From the NCBI GenBank assembly GCA_902520595.1, contig CABYOM010000006.1:1-47265 (forward strand): a DNA stretch of 47,265 bases, read 5' to 3'. Source of the DNA: an uncultured Candidatus Poseidoniales archaeon. GTDB lineage: Archaea; Thermoplasmatota; Poseidoniia; Poseidoniales; Poseidoniaceae. The notes under the pieces are model-generated. The model did not search any database, was not told where the DNA came from, and was given only the letters and a program-made list of their open reading frames with translations. Position numbers and translations under genes: made by a program. This document shows positions 18,394-26,206 of this stretch, piece after piece. Position 1 is the first letter of the stretch; the number at the start of each line of letters is the position of its first letter.

Positions 18394-18712
18394 GGAGTTG
18401 CGCAAACGTCGTGAAAAGGAGGCTGTACGCATCCGTACCTCTCTCAATCGACTTCGCGGAGAACAGCGTGCATCTATCAAAGGCGGTGAATCTGCAGTCG
18501 CATTTGTTGAAGAGCGTTCATGCATCGGTTGTGACCAGTGCACCATCGTCTGTGATGATATGGCAATCGAAGTGTACAAGGTACCTATGGCCAGCCCTCT
18601 TATCAAAGTTGAATCGAACCAAAAGGCGAAGATTTTGCGTGCAGATTGCACTGGATGTCGTTTGTGTGTTCTCGCATGCCCAACCGACGCAATTTCGATG
18701 ATCGATCGTTGA
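18380..18712 (+). CDS. Ferredoxin with two 4Fe-4S motifs, 110 aa
   Basis: A basic, helical N-terminus of about 50 residues (EELRKRREKEAVRIRTSLNRLRGEQR) precedes two cluster motifs, CIGCDQCTIVCDDMAIEV and CTGCRLCVLACPTDAISMI. The first cluster lacks the usual proline after the fourth cysteine and the spacing between the motifs is long, so it is not a plain bacterial ferredoxin; it resembles electron-transfer subunits that dock to a larger enzyme. The start was moved to the internal ATG (MTTSEELRK). It overlaps the preceding membrane protein and is followed nine bases later by a small membrane protein. Confidence 0.85.
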   Translation: MTTSEELRKRREKEAVRIRTSLNRLRGEQRASIKGGESAVAFVEERSCIGCDQCTIVCDDMAIEVYKVPMASPLIKVESNQKAKILRADCTGCRLCVLACPTDAISMIDR

Positions 18713-18721
18713 GGTGAGAAT

Positions 18722-19012
18722 ATGTCAAAAAAAGATAAACAAGACACTGCTCAACGATTTGGTGGCGAGTTTGGACCGTATCGGAAAGAAGGAACACCCG
18801 GAGTCTCTCTCTCAACATTCAAGACGCTTGTGTGGACCTCAAACATCGGTGGGATGATTTTAGTTGTCATTGCCCTTGAGATGCTGTTTGTACGGCAAAT
18901 GTTTGGCTGGGGTCTTGCATCACTCATCTTGGGTGTACTCATCGCTTTATTCCCGTCAAACTATGAGATTGTGGGTATGGAAGAAGGGCAAGCACCTGCA
19001 CAAGATGACTGA
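18722..19012 (+). CDS. Small two-helix membrane protein, 96 aa
   Basis: A polar basic N-terminus (MSKKDKQDTAQRFGG) is followed by two membrane helices (SNIGGMILVVIALEMLFV and MFGWGLASLILGVLIALFP) and an acidic C-terminus. A clear GAGGTGAG ribosome site precedes the ATG. It follows the ferredoxin by nine bases and ends exactly where the convergent SAP-domain gene ends, with no base between the two stop codons. It may anchor the ferredoxin or the preceding polytopic protein. No function is known. Confidence 0.7.
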   Translation: MSKKDKQDTAQRFGGEFGPYRKEGTPGVSLSTFKTLVWTSNIGGMILVVIALEMLFVRQMFGWGLASLILGVLIALFPSNYEIVGMEEGQAPAQDD

Positions 19013-19756
19013 TTACACACGCATGACTGCATTGCACGTTGGACATTCAATTTGTCCTTCATAGTCACTTGGAACTTGTAATTCAGCTTCACATGAACTG
19101 CAACTTACAGTTGTCTTTCCGCTGGAATCACTGTTTGAACCAAGGATTCTTTCAATCGGTTCAGGCCATCCACTTTTCAATGTTGGAGATATCATCAACG
19201 GAAGTGCTACAATGACCATACATGAGACTGAGCACATAATTGAGGTGAGAACCATGCCATCACCCCACGCAATCGAAACAGGATTAACTTGGTCGCCGTG
19301 AAAAATGATACTCAATAATCCAGAAATTACGAGAACTCCAAGTGTGAAATTAATTCCATTCCGATATCCAGAGTAAGTCATTGCTCCCCCTAATAAAAAT
19401 CCGAGACCAAGAATGAAAGCAATAGGTGAAAGAATCCACCCTAATCCTCCCATTCCTCCTACAGAGAATATGACGGCCCAGAACAAGCGAAAAATTGCAT
19501 AGAGAATGATACAAATTCCAATTCCACTGGCAAGTTCGCTTTCTTTCTTAACGTAGATCATTTGTTGTTGAGGGTATGTACCAGGGGCATGTTGAGGGAA
19601 GGCTGGAGATTGAATCTGGGATTGTGCAGGTGGGAGTCCAACTTCGTCGTTCTCCATCAGTCGGATAACGACTTCTGATTTATTCCCAGATACTCGAAGA
19701 CCTCTCTCTTTGCACAATGTTTTGAGCTGTAATAACGTCATATCGTCATAGTCCAT
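19013..19756 (-). CDS. SAP-domain, membrane and zinc-ribbon protein, 247 aa
   Basis: Residues 5-35 (MTLLQLKTLCKERGLRVSGNKSEVVIRLM) match a SAP motif, a helix-turn-helix usually binding AT-rich DNA or RNA. A Pro/Gln-rich linker (PAFPQHAPGTYPQQQ) leads to about five membrane helices (for example IGICIILYAIFRLFWAVIF and LGVLVISGLLSIIF). The C-terminus ends in a zinc ribbon, CSSCEAELQVP then CPTC. With both ends in the cytoplasm it could tether nucleic acid to the membrane. Its promoter probably lies in the 43 bases after the end of the upstream respiratory operon. The function is unknown. Confidence 0.75.
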   Translation of the reverse strand: MDYDDMTLLQLKTLCKERGLRVSGNKSEVVIRLMENDEVGLPPAQSQIQSPAFPQHAPGTYPQQQMIYVKKESELASGIGICIILYAIFRLFWAVIFSVGGMGGLGWILSPIAFILGLGFLLGGAMTYSGYRNGINFTLGVLVISGLLSIIFHGDQVNPVSIAWGDGMVLTSIMCSVSCMVIVALPLMISPTLKSGWPEPIERILGSNSDSSGKTTVSCSSCEAELQVPSDYEGQIECPTCNAVMRV

Positions 19757-19799
19757 AACCTATGTTAGGTAGATGAACAATTAAGCCTTTATCCGTTCT

Positions 19800-22628
19800 T
19801 CAAGCCTCAACTTCTGTTAGAGGAGTTGATTCAGTAGCCGCCTTTGCCTTCTTCGCTTCAACCTGGCGAGCAAGGAACGATACGACATCCAGAATCTCAA
19901 TGTCTTCGTAGCGCTCATCGCCTTCAAATTTGAGACACTCAAAGTGCGATACACACTTTGGACATGATGTTAGCATCGTATCTGCTCCAGTCGACCGAAT
20001 CTCTTCCATGCGGGACACACGCAGAGAGCGTGCATTCTCGTTACATGACATCATACTCGAGACACCACAACACATTGCGTCTTCGCCATGGTGTTCCATT
20101 TCAACAATCTCGACACCGTCAACGCCAGCAATCAGTTGTCTTGGTTCTTCATAGATACCCATTTGGCGTCCAAGTCGACATGGGTCGTGGTAGGTGACGG
20201 TTGTTTCTTCTTCGGCTTTGAGGTTCATGTCAAAACCATTTTCGATGAGGAATTCGGTTGTATGCATCACTTTGACGCCTTCAAGTTCATAGTCACGGGC
20301 AAAAGTTCGGAAACATTCAGCGCAAGAAGATACGAGAGTATCAATACCCGATTGCTCGATTTTCTTCTGATTGTAAGCCTTGAGTTTGTCAAAGACTTCA
20401 TCCAAGCCTTGCCACTTTTGGTCGTGGCCACAGCACTTCAAGAAGTCACGTCCAAGATAGGATACGTCCATTTCCATTTCATCAAAGAGTGTGAATGCAG
20501 ATGTCGTGGCGTCACCAAGATTCATTTCACCTTCATTGACATGAGAGAAGACCATTTCCTGATCAAGGTAATCAACACAGCCAGGGTAATATCCAATACT
20601 CGAGGAGAGTGGGTAGTCTTCGATGGAGATGAAGTCACTGTTTGCAGCTTCTTCTGCTTCTGCAGCAAGAACGGCTTGCAAGACAGTGTGTGCAATTTCC
20701 GCTTGGGGTCCTCCGACAATCAACGAACGTCGAATGTCAATGTATGAATCGTAGTCTACAAGTTGCGGACAAGCGTTTGTACAGGCGGTGCATGTTAGAC
20801 ACGAATAAAGAGGAACGCCGTCATCTTCATTGTTCCAAGAGTTGTAAATGATGTTGAGTTTATCTCCACCGTTAAACAATCGAACTGGACAAGCATCGTC
20901 ACAAAGGTCACAGCCGTAACACTTGTTCATTTCAAACTCATATCCTCGTCCCATTGAGCGTAACAGAATAAACACCATTGCTCCAAAGGTCAGACAAGGT
21001 ATGAACATTGAATAGGTGAGTTTTGCATCCAATGCCTTTGGATTTGTGTGGTAGGTTGGATTCTCAATTGCGGCGAATTGACTTCCACCTAGGGCCATGT
21101 CTTCTGCGCTGGAAAGGTTCACGGTTGTTCCAGCAAGGGTTGCAGGTGCATCGGCGTTCCAAACCAAGAGTGGTTGGAATGAGGCGATACCGAAAGAGGT
21201 TTCAGTTTGAATACTGTTGTTGAGTGCAAGTGCACCGCTTACAGTGACAGAGTAAGTGTAATCATAGTCACCAACAGGTAACTCAATTGTTGCACCAGCA
21301 CAATTATCGAAAGAGGAAACAACAGAACCTTTGCTGTTGGTAACCGTCAGTGTTGAAGAAATCATACTCGCTGTTGCGATGTCGTTAATCTTGCGCTCAG
21401 AGGAACGGTATTCACAACTCAGGTCGGTAGTGAGTGTCTCAACGGTTTCATGGTGGCCATCAGGGAAGAGCGAGATGTCTTCAGTAACAGTAAATGAACC
21501 AGATGTTTCCCATCCTTCTCCACCGTTGAAGGTCGTTGTGCCTGCTGCAGCATTGATTCCATTTTCGGCATCTTGATGTCCATTGGCGTCATTGAAATCG
21601 GTGATGATATATCGAGCTGGTTGGTAAATCACCCAATCGAGCCACGCAGTTGTGGGCACTGTTTCAGATTCAGACCAACCCCGATCGTCGGTGAATTCAT
21701 TGGTAGCATGAACGTGCACATCGGTTGGTTGCGTACGCATTGCTTCTAATTCGGGATAGTAATCGTGAGTCAAACCTTTGATAGTGAGCAATCCGCCTTG
21801 GTCCCAAAATCCATCATCATACGTATCCCAAGTTGCCACAGTTCCAGCAGTTGCAATCAGAAGCGTTCCAACAAGGATTTGCTTTGCATGACTCGGTTTG
21901 AATCCTGCACCCCAGGCTTTCACCATGAGTCCGCGAGCTAAGAAATAGATACATATCCAAGCTAGAACGCCTGTCATCACCCACGGGATCGAGTTGAAGG
22001 CATCAGCCACCCAAGGTTCTCTCGTTCCGCACAACAGGTCACCATGGCTATCCAACTTACAATAATCTGAACGATTTTTCGCATAGAGTTCAAGGAAAAT
22101 ATTGATCGAAAATACGGAAATGAACCAAATGTGAGCCAGATAAACGGCACCTGCAGTTGCGAACCAAGGATCTTCAACAGGTCGCTTTTCACGGCCGCCA
22201 AGGAATGGAGGCAGTGCGAGGATACTCACGGGGATACCAGTGAGTGCTGCGCCCCACCATGCAGCGTTCCAAGGGAACACAGGTTGGCCAACGATTTCAC
22301 CAATGAAACCGGTTGGCACTGTGAATTGAGGGAGATATTCACCCCAACGCAGGTATCCGTATGAAAACAACACATACCAATCAGGGAAAACGAACCCTGC
22401 CTGAGCATATGGGTCAGCAGCACTGTGGAGTGGAGGTGGAATGAGCCAAGCGTAAAACAGCAGAACTGCAGCCATGAAGGCGAGCAGAATAGTATCTCTC
22501 AAAACTTCATGCGGCCAGAATCCATGCCCTGTACGCGTACGCTTTCGTTTACCTGCAACCTCTTGTAACTGTTCTTTCTCTTCCATGTAGGAAGTAGCAA
22601 CACGCCCGAAATTCTCGATTAGTCCCAT
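19800..22628 (-). CDS. Fusion of cytochrome b subunit IV with an HdrD/GlpC-like iron-sulfur module, 942 aa
   Basis: The start was set by GGAGG seven bases before an ATG 17 codons inside the track ORF. Residues 1-45 are basic and cytosolic. About five membrane helices follow, with PDWY at residues 82-85 in the position of the PEWY quinol-site motif of cytochrome bc/b6f subunit IV. A beta-rich segment (about residues 265-537) should face outside. A last helix leads to a cytosolic iron-sulfur part: two ferredoxin motifs (C570/573/576/580 and C610/613/616/620) and two complete CCG domains (first cysteines near 684 and 817, each with C...CCG...CxxC) as in HdrB/HdrD. It ends the Rieske/cytochrome b operon. 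I know of no described protein with this order; the reaction is unknown. Confidence 0.88.
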   Translation of the reverse strand: MGLIENFGRVATSYMEEKEQLQEVAGKRKRTRTGHGFWPHEVLRDTILLAFMAAVLLFYAWLIPPPLHSAADPYAQAGFVFPDWYVLFSYGYLRWGEYLPQFTVPTGFIGEIVGQPVFPWNAAWWGAALTGIPVSILALPPFLGGREKRPVEDPWFATAGAVYLAHIWFISVFSINIFLELYAKNRSDYCKLDSHGDLLCGTREPWVADAFNSIPWVMTGVLAWICIYFLARGLMVKAWGAGFKPSHAKQILVGTLLIATAGTVATWDTYDDGFWDQGGLLTIKGLTHDYYPELEAMRTQPTDVHVHATNEFTDDRGWSESETVPTTAWLDWVIYQPARYIITDFNDANGHQDAENGINAAAGTTTFNGGEGWETSGSFTVTEDISLFPDGHHETVETLTTDLSCEYRSSERKINDIATASMISSTLTVTNSKGSVVSSFDNCAGATIELPVGDYDYTYSVTVSGALALNNSIQTETSFGIASFQPLLVWNADAPATLAGTTVNLSSAEDMALGGSQFAAIENPTYHTNPKALDAKLTYSMFIPCLTFGAMVFILLRSMGRGYEFEMNKCYGCDLCDDACPVRLFNGGDKLNIIYNSWNNEDDGVPLYSCLTCTACTNACPQLVDYDSYIDIRRSLIVGGPQAEIAHTVLQAVLAAEAEEAANSDFISIEDYPLSSSIGYYPGCVDYLDQEMVFSHVNEGEMNLGDATTSAFTLFDEMEMDVSYLGRDFLKCCGHDQKWQGLDEVFDKLKAYNQKKIEQSGIDTLVSSCAECFRTFARDYELEGVKVMHTTEFLIENGFDMNLKAEEETTVTYHDPCRLGRQMGIYEEPRQLIAGVDGVEIVEMEHHGEDAMCCGVSSMMSCNENARSLRVSRMEEIRSTGADTMLTSCPKCVSHFECLKFEGDERYEDIEILDVVSFLARQVEAKKAKAATESTPLTEVEA

Positions 22629-22644
22629 GTTATACCCTCCAATA

Positions 22645-23514
22645 TCAATGCGGTTCAGCAATGCCTTGCACCCAGACAATAAATAAGTGGATAATGATCA
22701 GTGTCGTCACGATAACCGGAAGGATGAACACGTGAATGAAATACATTCGAGTGACTGTTCGAGCGGTAAGTGATGAGCCGCTAAAGAGGAGGGTTGCGAT
22801 ATATTTGCCAACCAAGGGGCTTGAGTTCGCAAGATTGATGCCAATAACGGCAGCCCCATAGGCAAGAGAATCCCAAGGCAAGAGATATCCTGAATACCCG
22901 AAAACGATGGTGAGTGCCATCAAAGCTACTCCAATCAACCAGTTTAATTCTCGAGGGTTGCGGTATGCGCCGGTGAAGTAGACGCGACACATGTGCAGGA
23001 ATACACTTGCGACCATGAAGTGCGTACACCAGTGATGGACAGCACGAATAATGTAGCCGAATGGGAGTTCAGTCATGATGAATTGCATACTTGCGTAAGC
23101 AGGCGAAGGGTCTCCTTCTCCTCCAGGAACGTAGTATATGCCAAGGACTGTTCCTGTAATGACTAAGATAATGAAGGAAAGGAATGAGATTCCGCCGAGG
23201 CAATACAAAGGATACCAATACCAAATGATTCGTAGTTTATACTTCTCTGCGTGAGAAAGAGGCATCTGACGGTGCATGTTGTAATATGCGCCTTTCGACA
23301 TGTTCCAGTAGTCTTGCAGACGGAAACGGGTGTCTAACCATGAGAATACCCACAGGAACAATCGTTCAGCAAAACCCATCTTTCCAGTTGATTCAACTGC
23401 TCGAAGAATTTCACGGCGTGGGGTGTCGCTGCTCTCTTGGCGCAGAGTGAGTGCAACAAGTACAACCACAAAGGCGATGAAGAACCAAAGAATCCAAAAC
23501 ATTGTTGTCATCAT
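22645..23514 (-). CDS. Cytochrome b6-like haem protein, 289 aa
   Basis: It is the N-terminal half of a split cytochrome b, holding two b haems across the membrane. In helix B, H160 (AVHHW) and H174 (FLHMCRVYF) are 14 apart. In helix D, FIH and IIIH are 15 apart, the spacing of b6f-type rather than bc1-type proteins. YASMQFIMTELPFGYIIRAVHHW also follows the b6 pattern. An extra N-terminal helix and a loop of about 80 residues (DTRFRLQDYWNMSKG) precede the core. The start is the ATG pair after GGTGATT; the Rieske stop lies seven bases upstream. It should pair with the subunit IV fusion encoded 16 bases downstream. Confidence 0.92.
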   Translation of the reverse strand: MMTTMFWILWFFIAFVVVLVALTLRQESSDTPRREILRAVESTGKMGFAERLFLWVFSWLDTRFRLQDYWNMSKGAYYNMHRQMPLSHAEKYKLRIIWYWYPLYCLGGISFLSFIILVITGTVLGIYYVPGGEGDPSPAYASMQFIMTELPFGYIIRAVHHWCTHFMVASVFLHMCRVYFTGAYRNPRELNWLIGVALMALTIVFGYSGYLLPWDSLAYGAAVIGINLANSSPLVGKYIATLLFSGSSLTARTVTRMYFIHVFILPVIVTTLIIIHLFIVWVQGIAEPH

Positions 23515-23521
23515 AATCACC

Positions 23522-24367
23522 TCAGTCGCAATACGTATACCAGTCAAGATAGTCCGTTATGCCCTCAATAACATCTCCATTCAATACAATCGGGATAATA
23601 GGGAGTCCGACTGGTGCGGGTCCACCAGCCTTTCGGATGCCAGCATAGTTAAATGTGGCCCCATTTGAACGGTTTCGGTTTGTGTTCATCTCAAGCACTG
23701 TTGGGTCAAATCGTGACGAATGGCAGATACAGAACAGTTTCGTGCCGCCATCATCACCGCCCCCGGGCGTCCATGAATCGTCAGTGAATGAGTTTGAAAC
23801 AAGTTGCCAACCAGGGATGCAGCACAAATGGGTGCAGCGGCCAAAAATCATGACCAAGTTATCCGATGGCAGCAGTCGAGGGTCGGTATCACTCAAATCT
23901 TCAAAGTGTCCGATCGTTTTACCGGTTTCATCAACACCTTCTGTGTATTGGAACCGGGCCTTACCGTTTGAAAGCGGAGTCGATGCATATTTTGAATGGT
24001 TGACGTAGGTGACAACAACAGGAACGCCGTTCCATATTCCTGCAGCACCTGAGGTTTCGGTGTTTGATTTTGCAGCTTCATCAACGAAATCTTGGCGAGT
24101 CATCACCTGTTCATGCTTTGCTCCATACCATGCGGAGTCTTCTCGTCCCTTCGCCCAGAACTTGACACCAAGTTCTCCCTCGGTGGAACCGCCTGGTGGC
24201 AGTAGAATGGCTGCAAAACCAAGCACGCCGAGTGATGCGGCTAGTACACCAGTAGCGGTATTGAACCCGTAGCGCAAGAATTGCCGACGATTGACAGTCG
24301 CTGATGTCGATGCATCATTGGAGCCTCCGGAAGAAGGAGCCGGTTTGAGGTCATATTCACGTGCCAT
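23522..24367 (-). CDS. Rieske 2Fe-2S protein with Tat signal, 281 aa
   Basis: It accepts electrons from quinol at the outer face of the cytochrome b complex. A twin-arginine signal (NRRQFLRYGF, then a hydrophobic helix ending in LPPGG) would export and anchor the folded protein. The cluster motifs are CTHLCC and CICHSSRFDP; they differ slightly from the usual CTHLGC and CPCHGS, with extra cysteines in place of Gly/Pro. A Gly/Asp-rich loop (WTPGGGDDGGTK) separates the two motifs. It lies directly before the cytochrome b6-like gene and after a small membrane protein gene. The downstream acceptor, such as a cupredoxin or a cytochrome c, is not in the window. Confidence 0.93.
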   Translation of the reverse strand: MAREYDLKPAPSSGGSNDASTSATVNRRQFLRYGFNTATGVLAASLGVLGFAAILLPPGGSTEGELGVKFWAKGREDSAWYGAKHEQVMTRQDFVDEAAKSNTETSGAAGIWNGVPVVVTYVNHSKYASTPLSNGKARFQYTEGVDETGKTIGHFEDLSDTDPRLLPSDNLVMIFGRCTHLCCIPGWQLVSNSFTDDSWTPGGGDDGGTKLFCICHSSRFDPTVLEMNTNRNRSNGATFNYAGIRKAGGPAPVGLPIIPIVLNGDVIEGITDYLDWYTYCD

Positions 24368-24373
24368 GTCCTA

Positions 24374-24820
24374 TCACCACTTGTACTCCTTCCAGTCCTT
24401 CTGGTGCTCAGGTACGAATTTATTCATTCCATGCTTAACAATGATTGTATCTGGTAGGACGAACTTGAGATAAGCCATTCCCATGAGGCAAAGTGTCACG
24501 AGCATCATTGCAAGGTGGTAAGCAAGTTGTTGCTGATCCCAGCCTTTTGCAAGGCCGTAAATCATTGAGAATACCCAGAAACACGACCAGAATAAGCCCC
24601 AAGAAAAGAATATGATGATGAGATTTGAAGCGCCGGATGGTGCCAATGAGGCGCTAACAATCGTTCCAGATTCTGCGATGTTGAATACACCATGGTCGAT
24701 GGCAGATTGCATCTGGTCTTCGGTGAGCGAAGCATCTTCCAATGCTTCTCGGGCATCTTCAACACTGACTTTGCCGCTGGCAACTTTCCGAAGGAGTGTG
24801 GTTATTGTGTCATCCATCAT
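24374..24820 (-). CDS. Membrane protein of the respiratory operon, 148 aa
   Basis: Residues 1-50 are a soluble helical segment (TTLLRKVASGKVSVEDAREALED, then a second helix). Three hydrophobic helices follow (IIIFFSWGLFWSCFWVFSMIYGL, LAYHLAMMLVTLCLMGMAYL and a shorter one), and a polar tail closes the protein. The start codon overlaps the upstream stop in an ATGA arrangement and the stop lies six bases before the Rieske gene, so it is almost certainly co-expressed. I do not recognise the family; a structural subunit of the cytochrome complex is the simplest guess. Confidence 0.7.
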   Translation of the reverse strand: MMDDTITTLLRKVASGKVSVEDAREALEDASLTEDQMQSAIDHGVFNIAESGTIVSASLAPSGASNLIIIFFSWGLFWSCFWVFSMIYGLAKGWDQQQLAYHLAMMLVTLCLMGMAYLKFVLPDTIIVKHGMNKFVPEHQKDWKEYKW

Positions 24821-25644
24821 TGATCACCTCGTCGCATGAGTTTGTAACGCAGCCGCAACTGATTTGTTCGACCAGTGTAGGATGTTGAGAAACTGTAACG
24901 CAGCATGAGTCCAGCAAAAATGATCACGAGAATCACAGCGCCGAATCCAAGAAGTCCAAGCCAATGCGCTCGCAACTTTGCACCCATGTGATGTAAATCA
25001 ACTCCATGGTGGTCAGGTTCAGGAGGACTGACATTTCCATCACCTGCAAACAGAGTTCGTGTTCCAAGCGCGCTGGTTGAGTCGCTGCCTTCTTGCATTG
25101 AGAACAGTAATTGATTCCATTTGTCTTCTTCTCCGCCGCCGTTATTCAACTGATCGCCGTTTACTGAATTACCTGTAATCCAGAAGTCAACGCTGCCTGT
25201 TCCTGCCTCGGGGGCTTGCCAAGAGAGCGTCCACATCCGATCAGCCTTACTGGCAGATGCCTCGGTGTGAGTAAGCGTTGTGACGTCCTCGTCCCAGTTT
25301 TGCAAACCGTCACCGGAAAGAGCGCCAGCACTGATGCGCATGGCAAATCCTGCGGTATAGGTTCCAGTAGCAGCGGGTCCGCCGATGATTTGAAGCGTCA
25401 TTTCATAGGTCTCGCCAGCAATCCATCCGTAGGGGACATCGTCGAGAATAATCTGGACAGAATTATCAGCCGCGCCATTGTGGCAAAGACAGCCTCCTTT
25501 AGCTACGTCGTCTATGGTTTCTCCGGCGTTGTCTTGGGCTCCTCCAACGCCGCTGTGAAGCGAGGAAACAAGGCCGGGTACAAGCAGCAAAACCGCAAGA
25601 ACGAGGATTACTCCCGAACGTGTAGAAAATGTGCTTACGCGCAT
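24817..25644 (-). CDS. Exported choice-of-anchor-V-like protein, first gene of respiratory operon, 275 aa
   Basis: It has a signal peptide (VILVLAVLLLVPGLVSSLHS), a beta-rich outer domain and a C-terminal membrane helix (LGLLGFGAVILVIIFAGLML) with a basic tail. Near residue 51 it reads KGGCLCHNG, where proteins of the choice-of-anchor V/Reeler-like group have a CxxCH haem site; here one residue is missing (CxCH). WIAGETYEMTLQI and the later GSVDFWITGNSVNGDQ also follow that group as I recall it. GGTGAT just ahead of the ATG supports the start over the TTG in the track. As the leading gene of the Rieske/cytochrome b operon it may carry or receive electrons outside the cell, but haem attachment is doubtful. 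Confidence 0.72.
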   Translation of the reverse strand: MRVSTFSTRSGVILVLAVLLLVPGLVSSLHSGVGGAQDNAGETIDDVAKGGCLCHNGAADNSVQIILDDVPYGWIAGETYEMTLQIIGGPAATGTYTAGFAMRISAGALSGDGLQNWDEDVTTLTHTEASASKADRMWTLSWQAPEAGTGSVDFWITGNSVNGDQLNNGGGEEDKWNQLLFSMQEGSDSTSALGTRTLFAGDGNVSPPEPDHHGVDLHHMGAKLRAHWLGLLGFGAVILVIIFAGLMLRYSFSTSYTGRTNQLRLRYKLMRRGDQ

Positions 25645-25806
25645 TGCATCACCCAATTGTTTGAACCCACTCGCAAGTGCCCCTTAAACATTACCAGTGT
25701 GAACCATCAATAACACCTTCGCAGTGCCCCGTTTTTTTAGGCGAAAAAAGTTCGTAAAAACCGTTGGTAATCCACTCATTTTCCTCTCCAAAACTGCGTA
25801 ATTCCG

Positions 25807-26157
25807 ATGCTGGAGATGGGAGGCTTCTTGAAGGTCCACCCTGAGCGCGACAACGAGACCACGATGGCTGCCCACTTTGACAACACCTATGAGTTGACTT
25901 CTGAACAACTGGAGCAACTGGATCAGGCGGAAGAGATGATGCTTCGAAACGATCTTGGAGCTGCTGAAAAATTGCTGCTTTCTATGATCGGAGACGAACC
26001 CGATTGCATCCCCATTCTTTCCAATCTCGGTCATCTTTACGGCCGTCACCTTTCTGAATTTGAAACAGCAATCGAATATTACGATAAGGTGCTTGCATTG
26101 GAGCCAGACAATGCTTGGGCTAGAGACGCACGTCGCCGATATTTGCGATATGTCTGA
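25807..26157 (+). CDS. TPR-repeat protein, 116 aa
   Basis: The C-terminal two-thirds hold two tetratricopeptide-like helix pairs: AEEMMLRNDLGAAEKLLLSMI and ILSNLGHLYGRHLSEFETAIEYYDKVLALEPDNAWAR. Such repeats mediate protein contacts. The N-terminus is uncertain: the first ATG gives MLEMGGFLKVHPER, but the ATG at codon 20 (MAAHFDNTYELTSEQ) starts a more regular protein. It is divergent from the respiratory operon and lies 49 bases upstream of the FtsZ-like gene. Confidence 0.7.
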   Translation: MLEMGGFLKVHPERDNETTMAAHFDNTYELTSEQLEQLDQAEEMMLRNDLGAAEKLLLSMIGDEPDCIPILSNLGHLYGRHLSEFETAIEYYDKVLALEPDNAWARDARRRYLRYV

Positions 26158-26206
26158 CAATACTCAACACTGCAAAGTTCATTGAGGTTCGGCTGGATGG
26201 CCCTCT

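Noticed and set aside
20088-20747. 219-aa plus-strand ORF inside the cytochrome-CCG fusion gene
   Set aside because: Antisense to the CCG region with its full set of cysteine motifs; no signal or domain of its own.
25684-26160. 158-aa minus-strand ORF opposite the TPR gene
   Set aside because: The plus-strand TPR frame shows clear helix repeats; the opposite frame shows none and runs into the divergent promoter.
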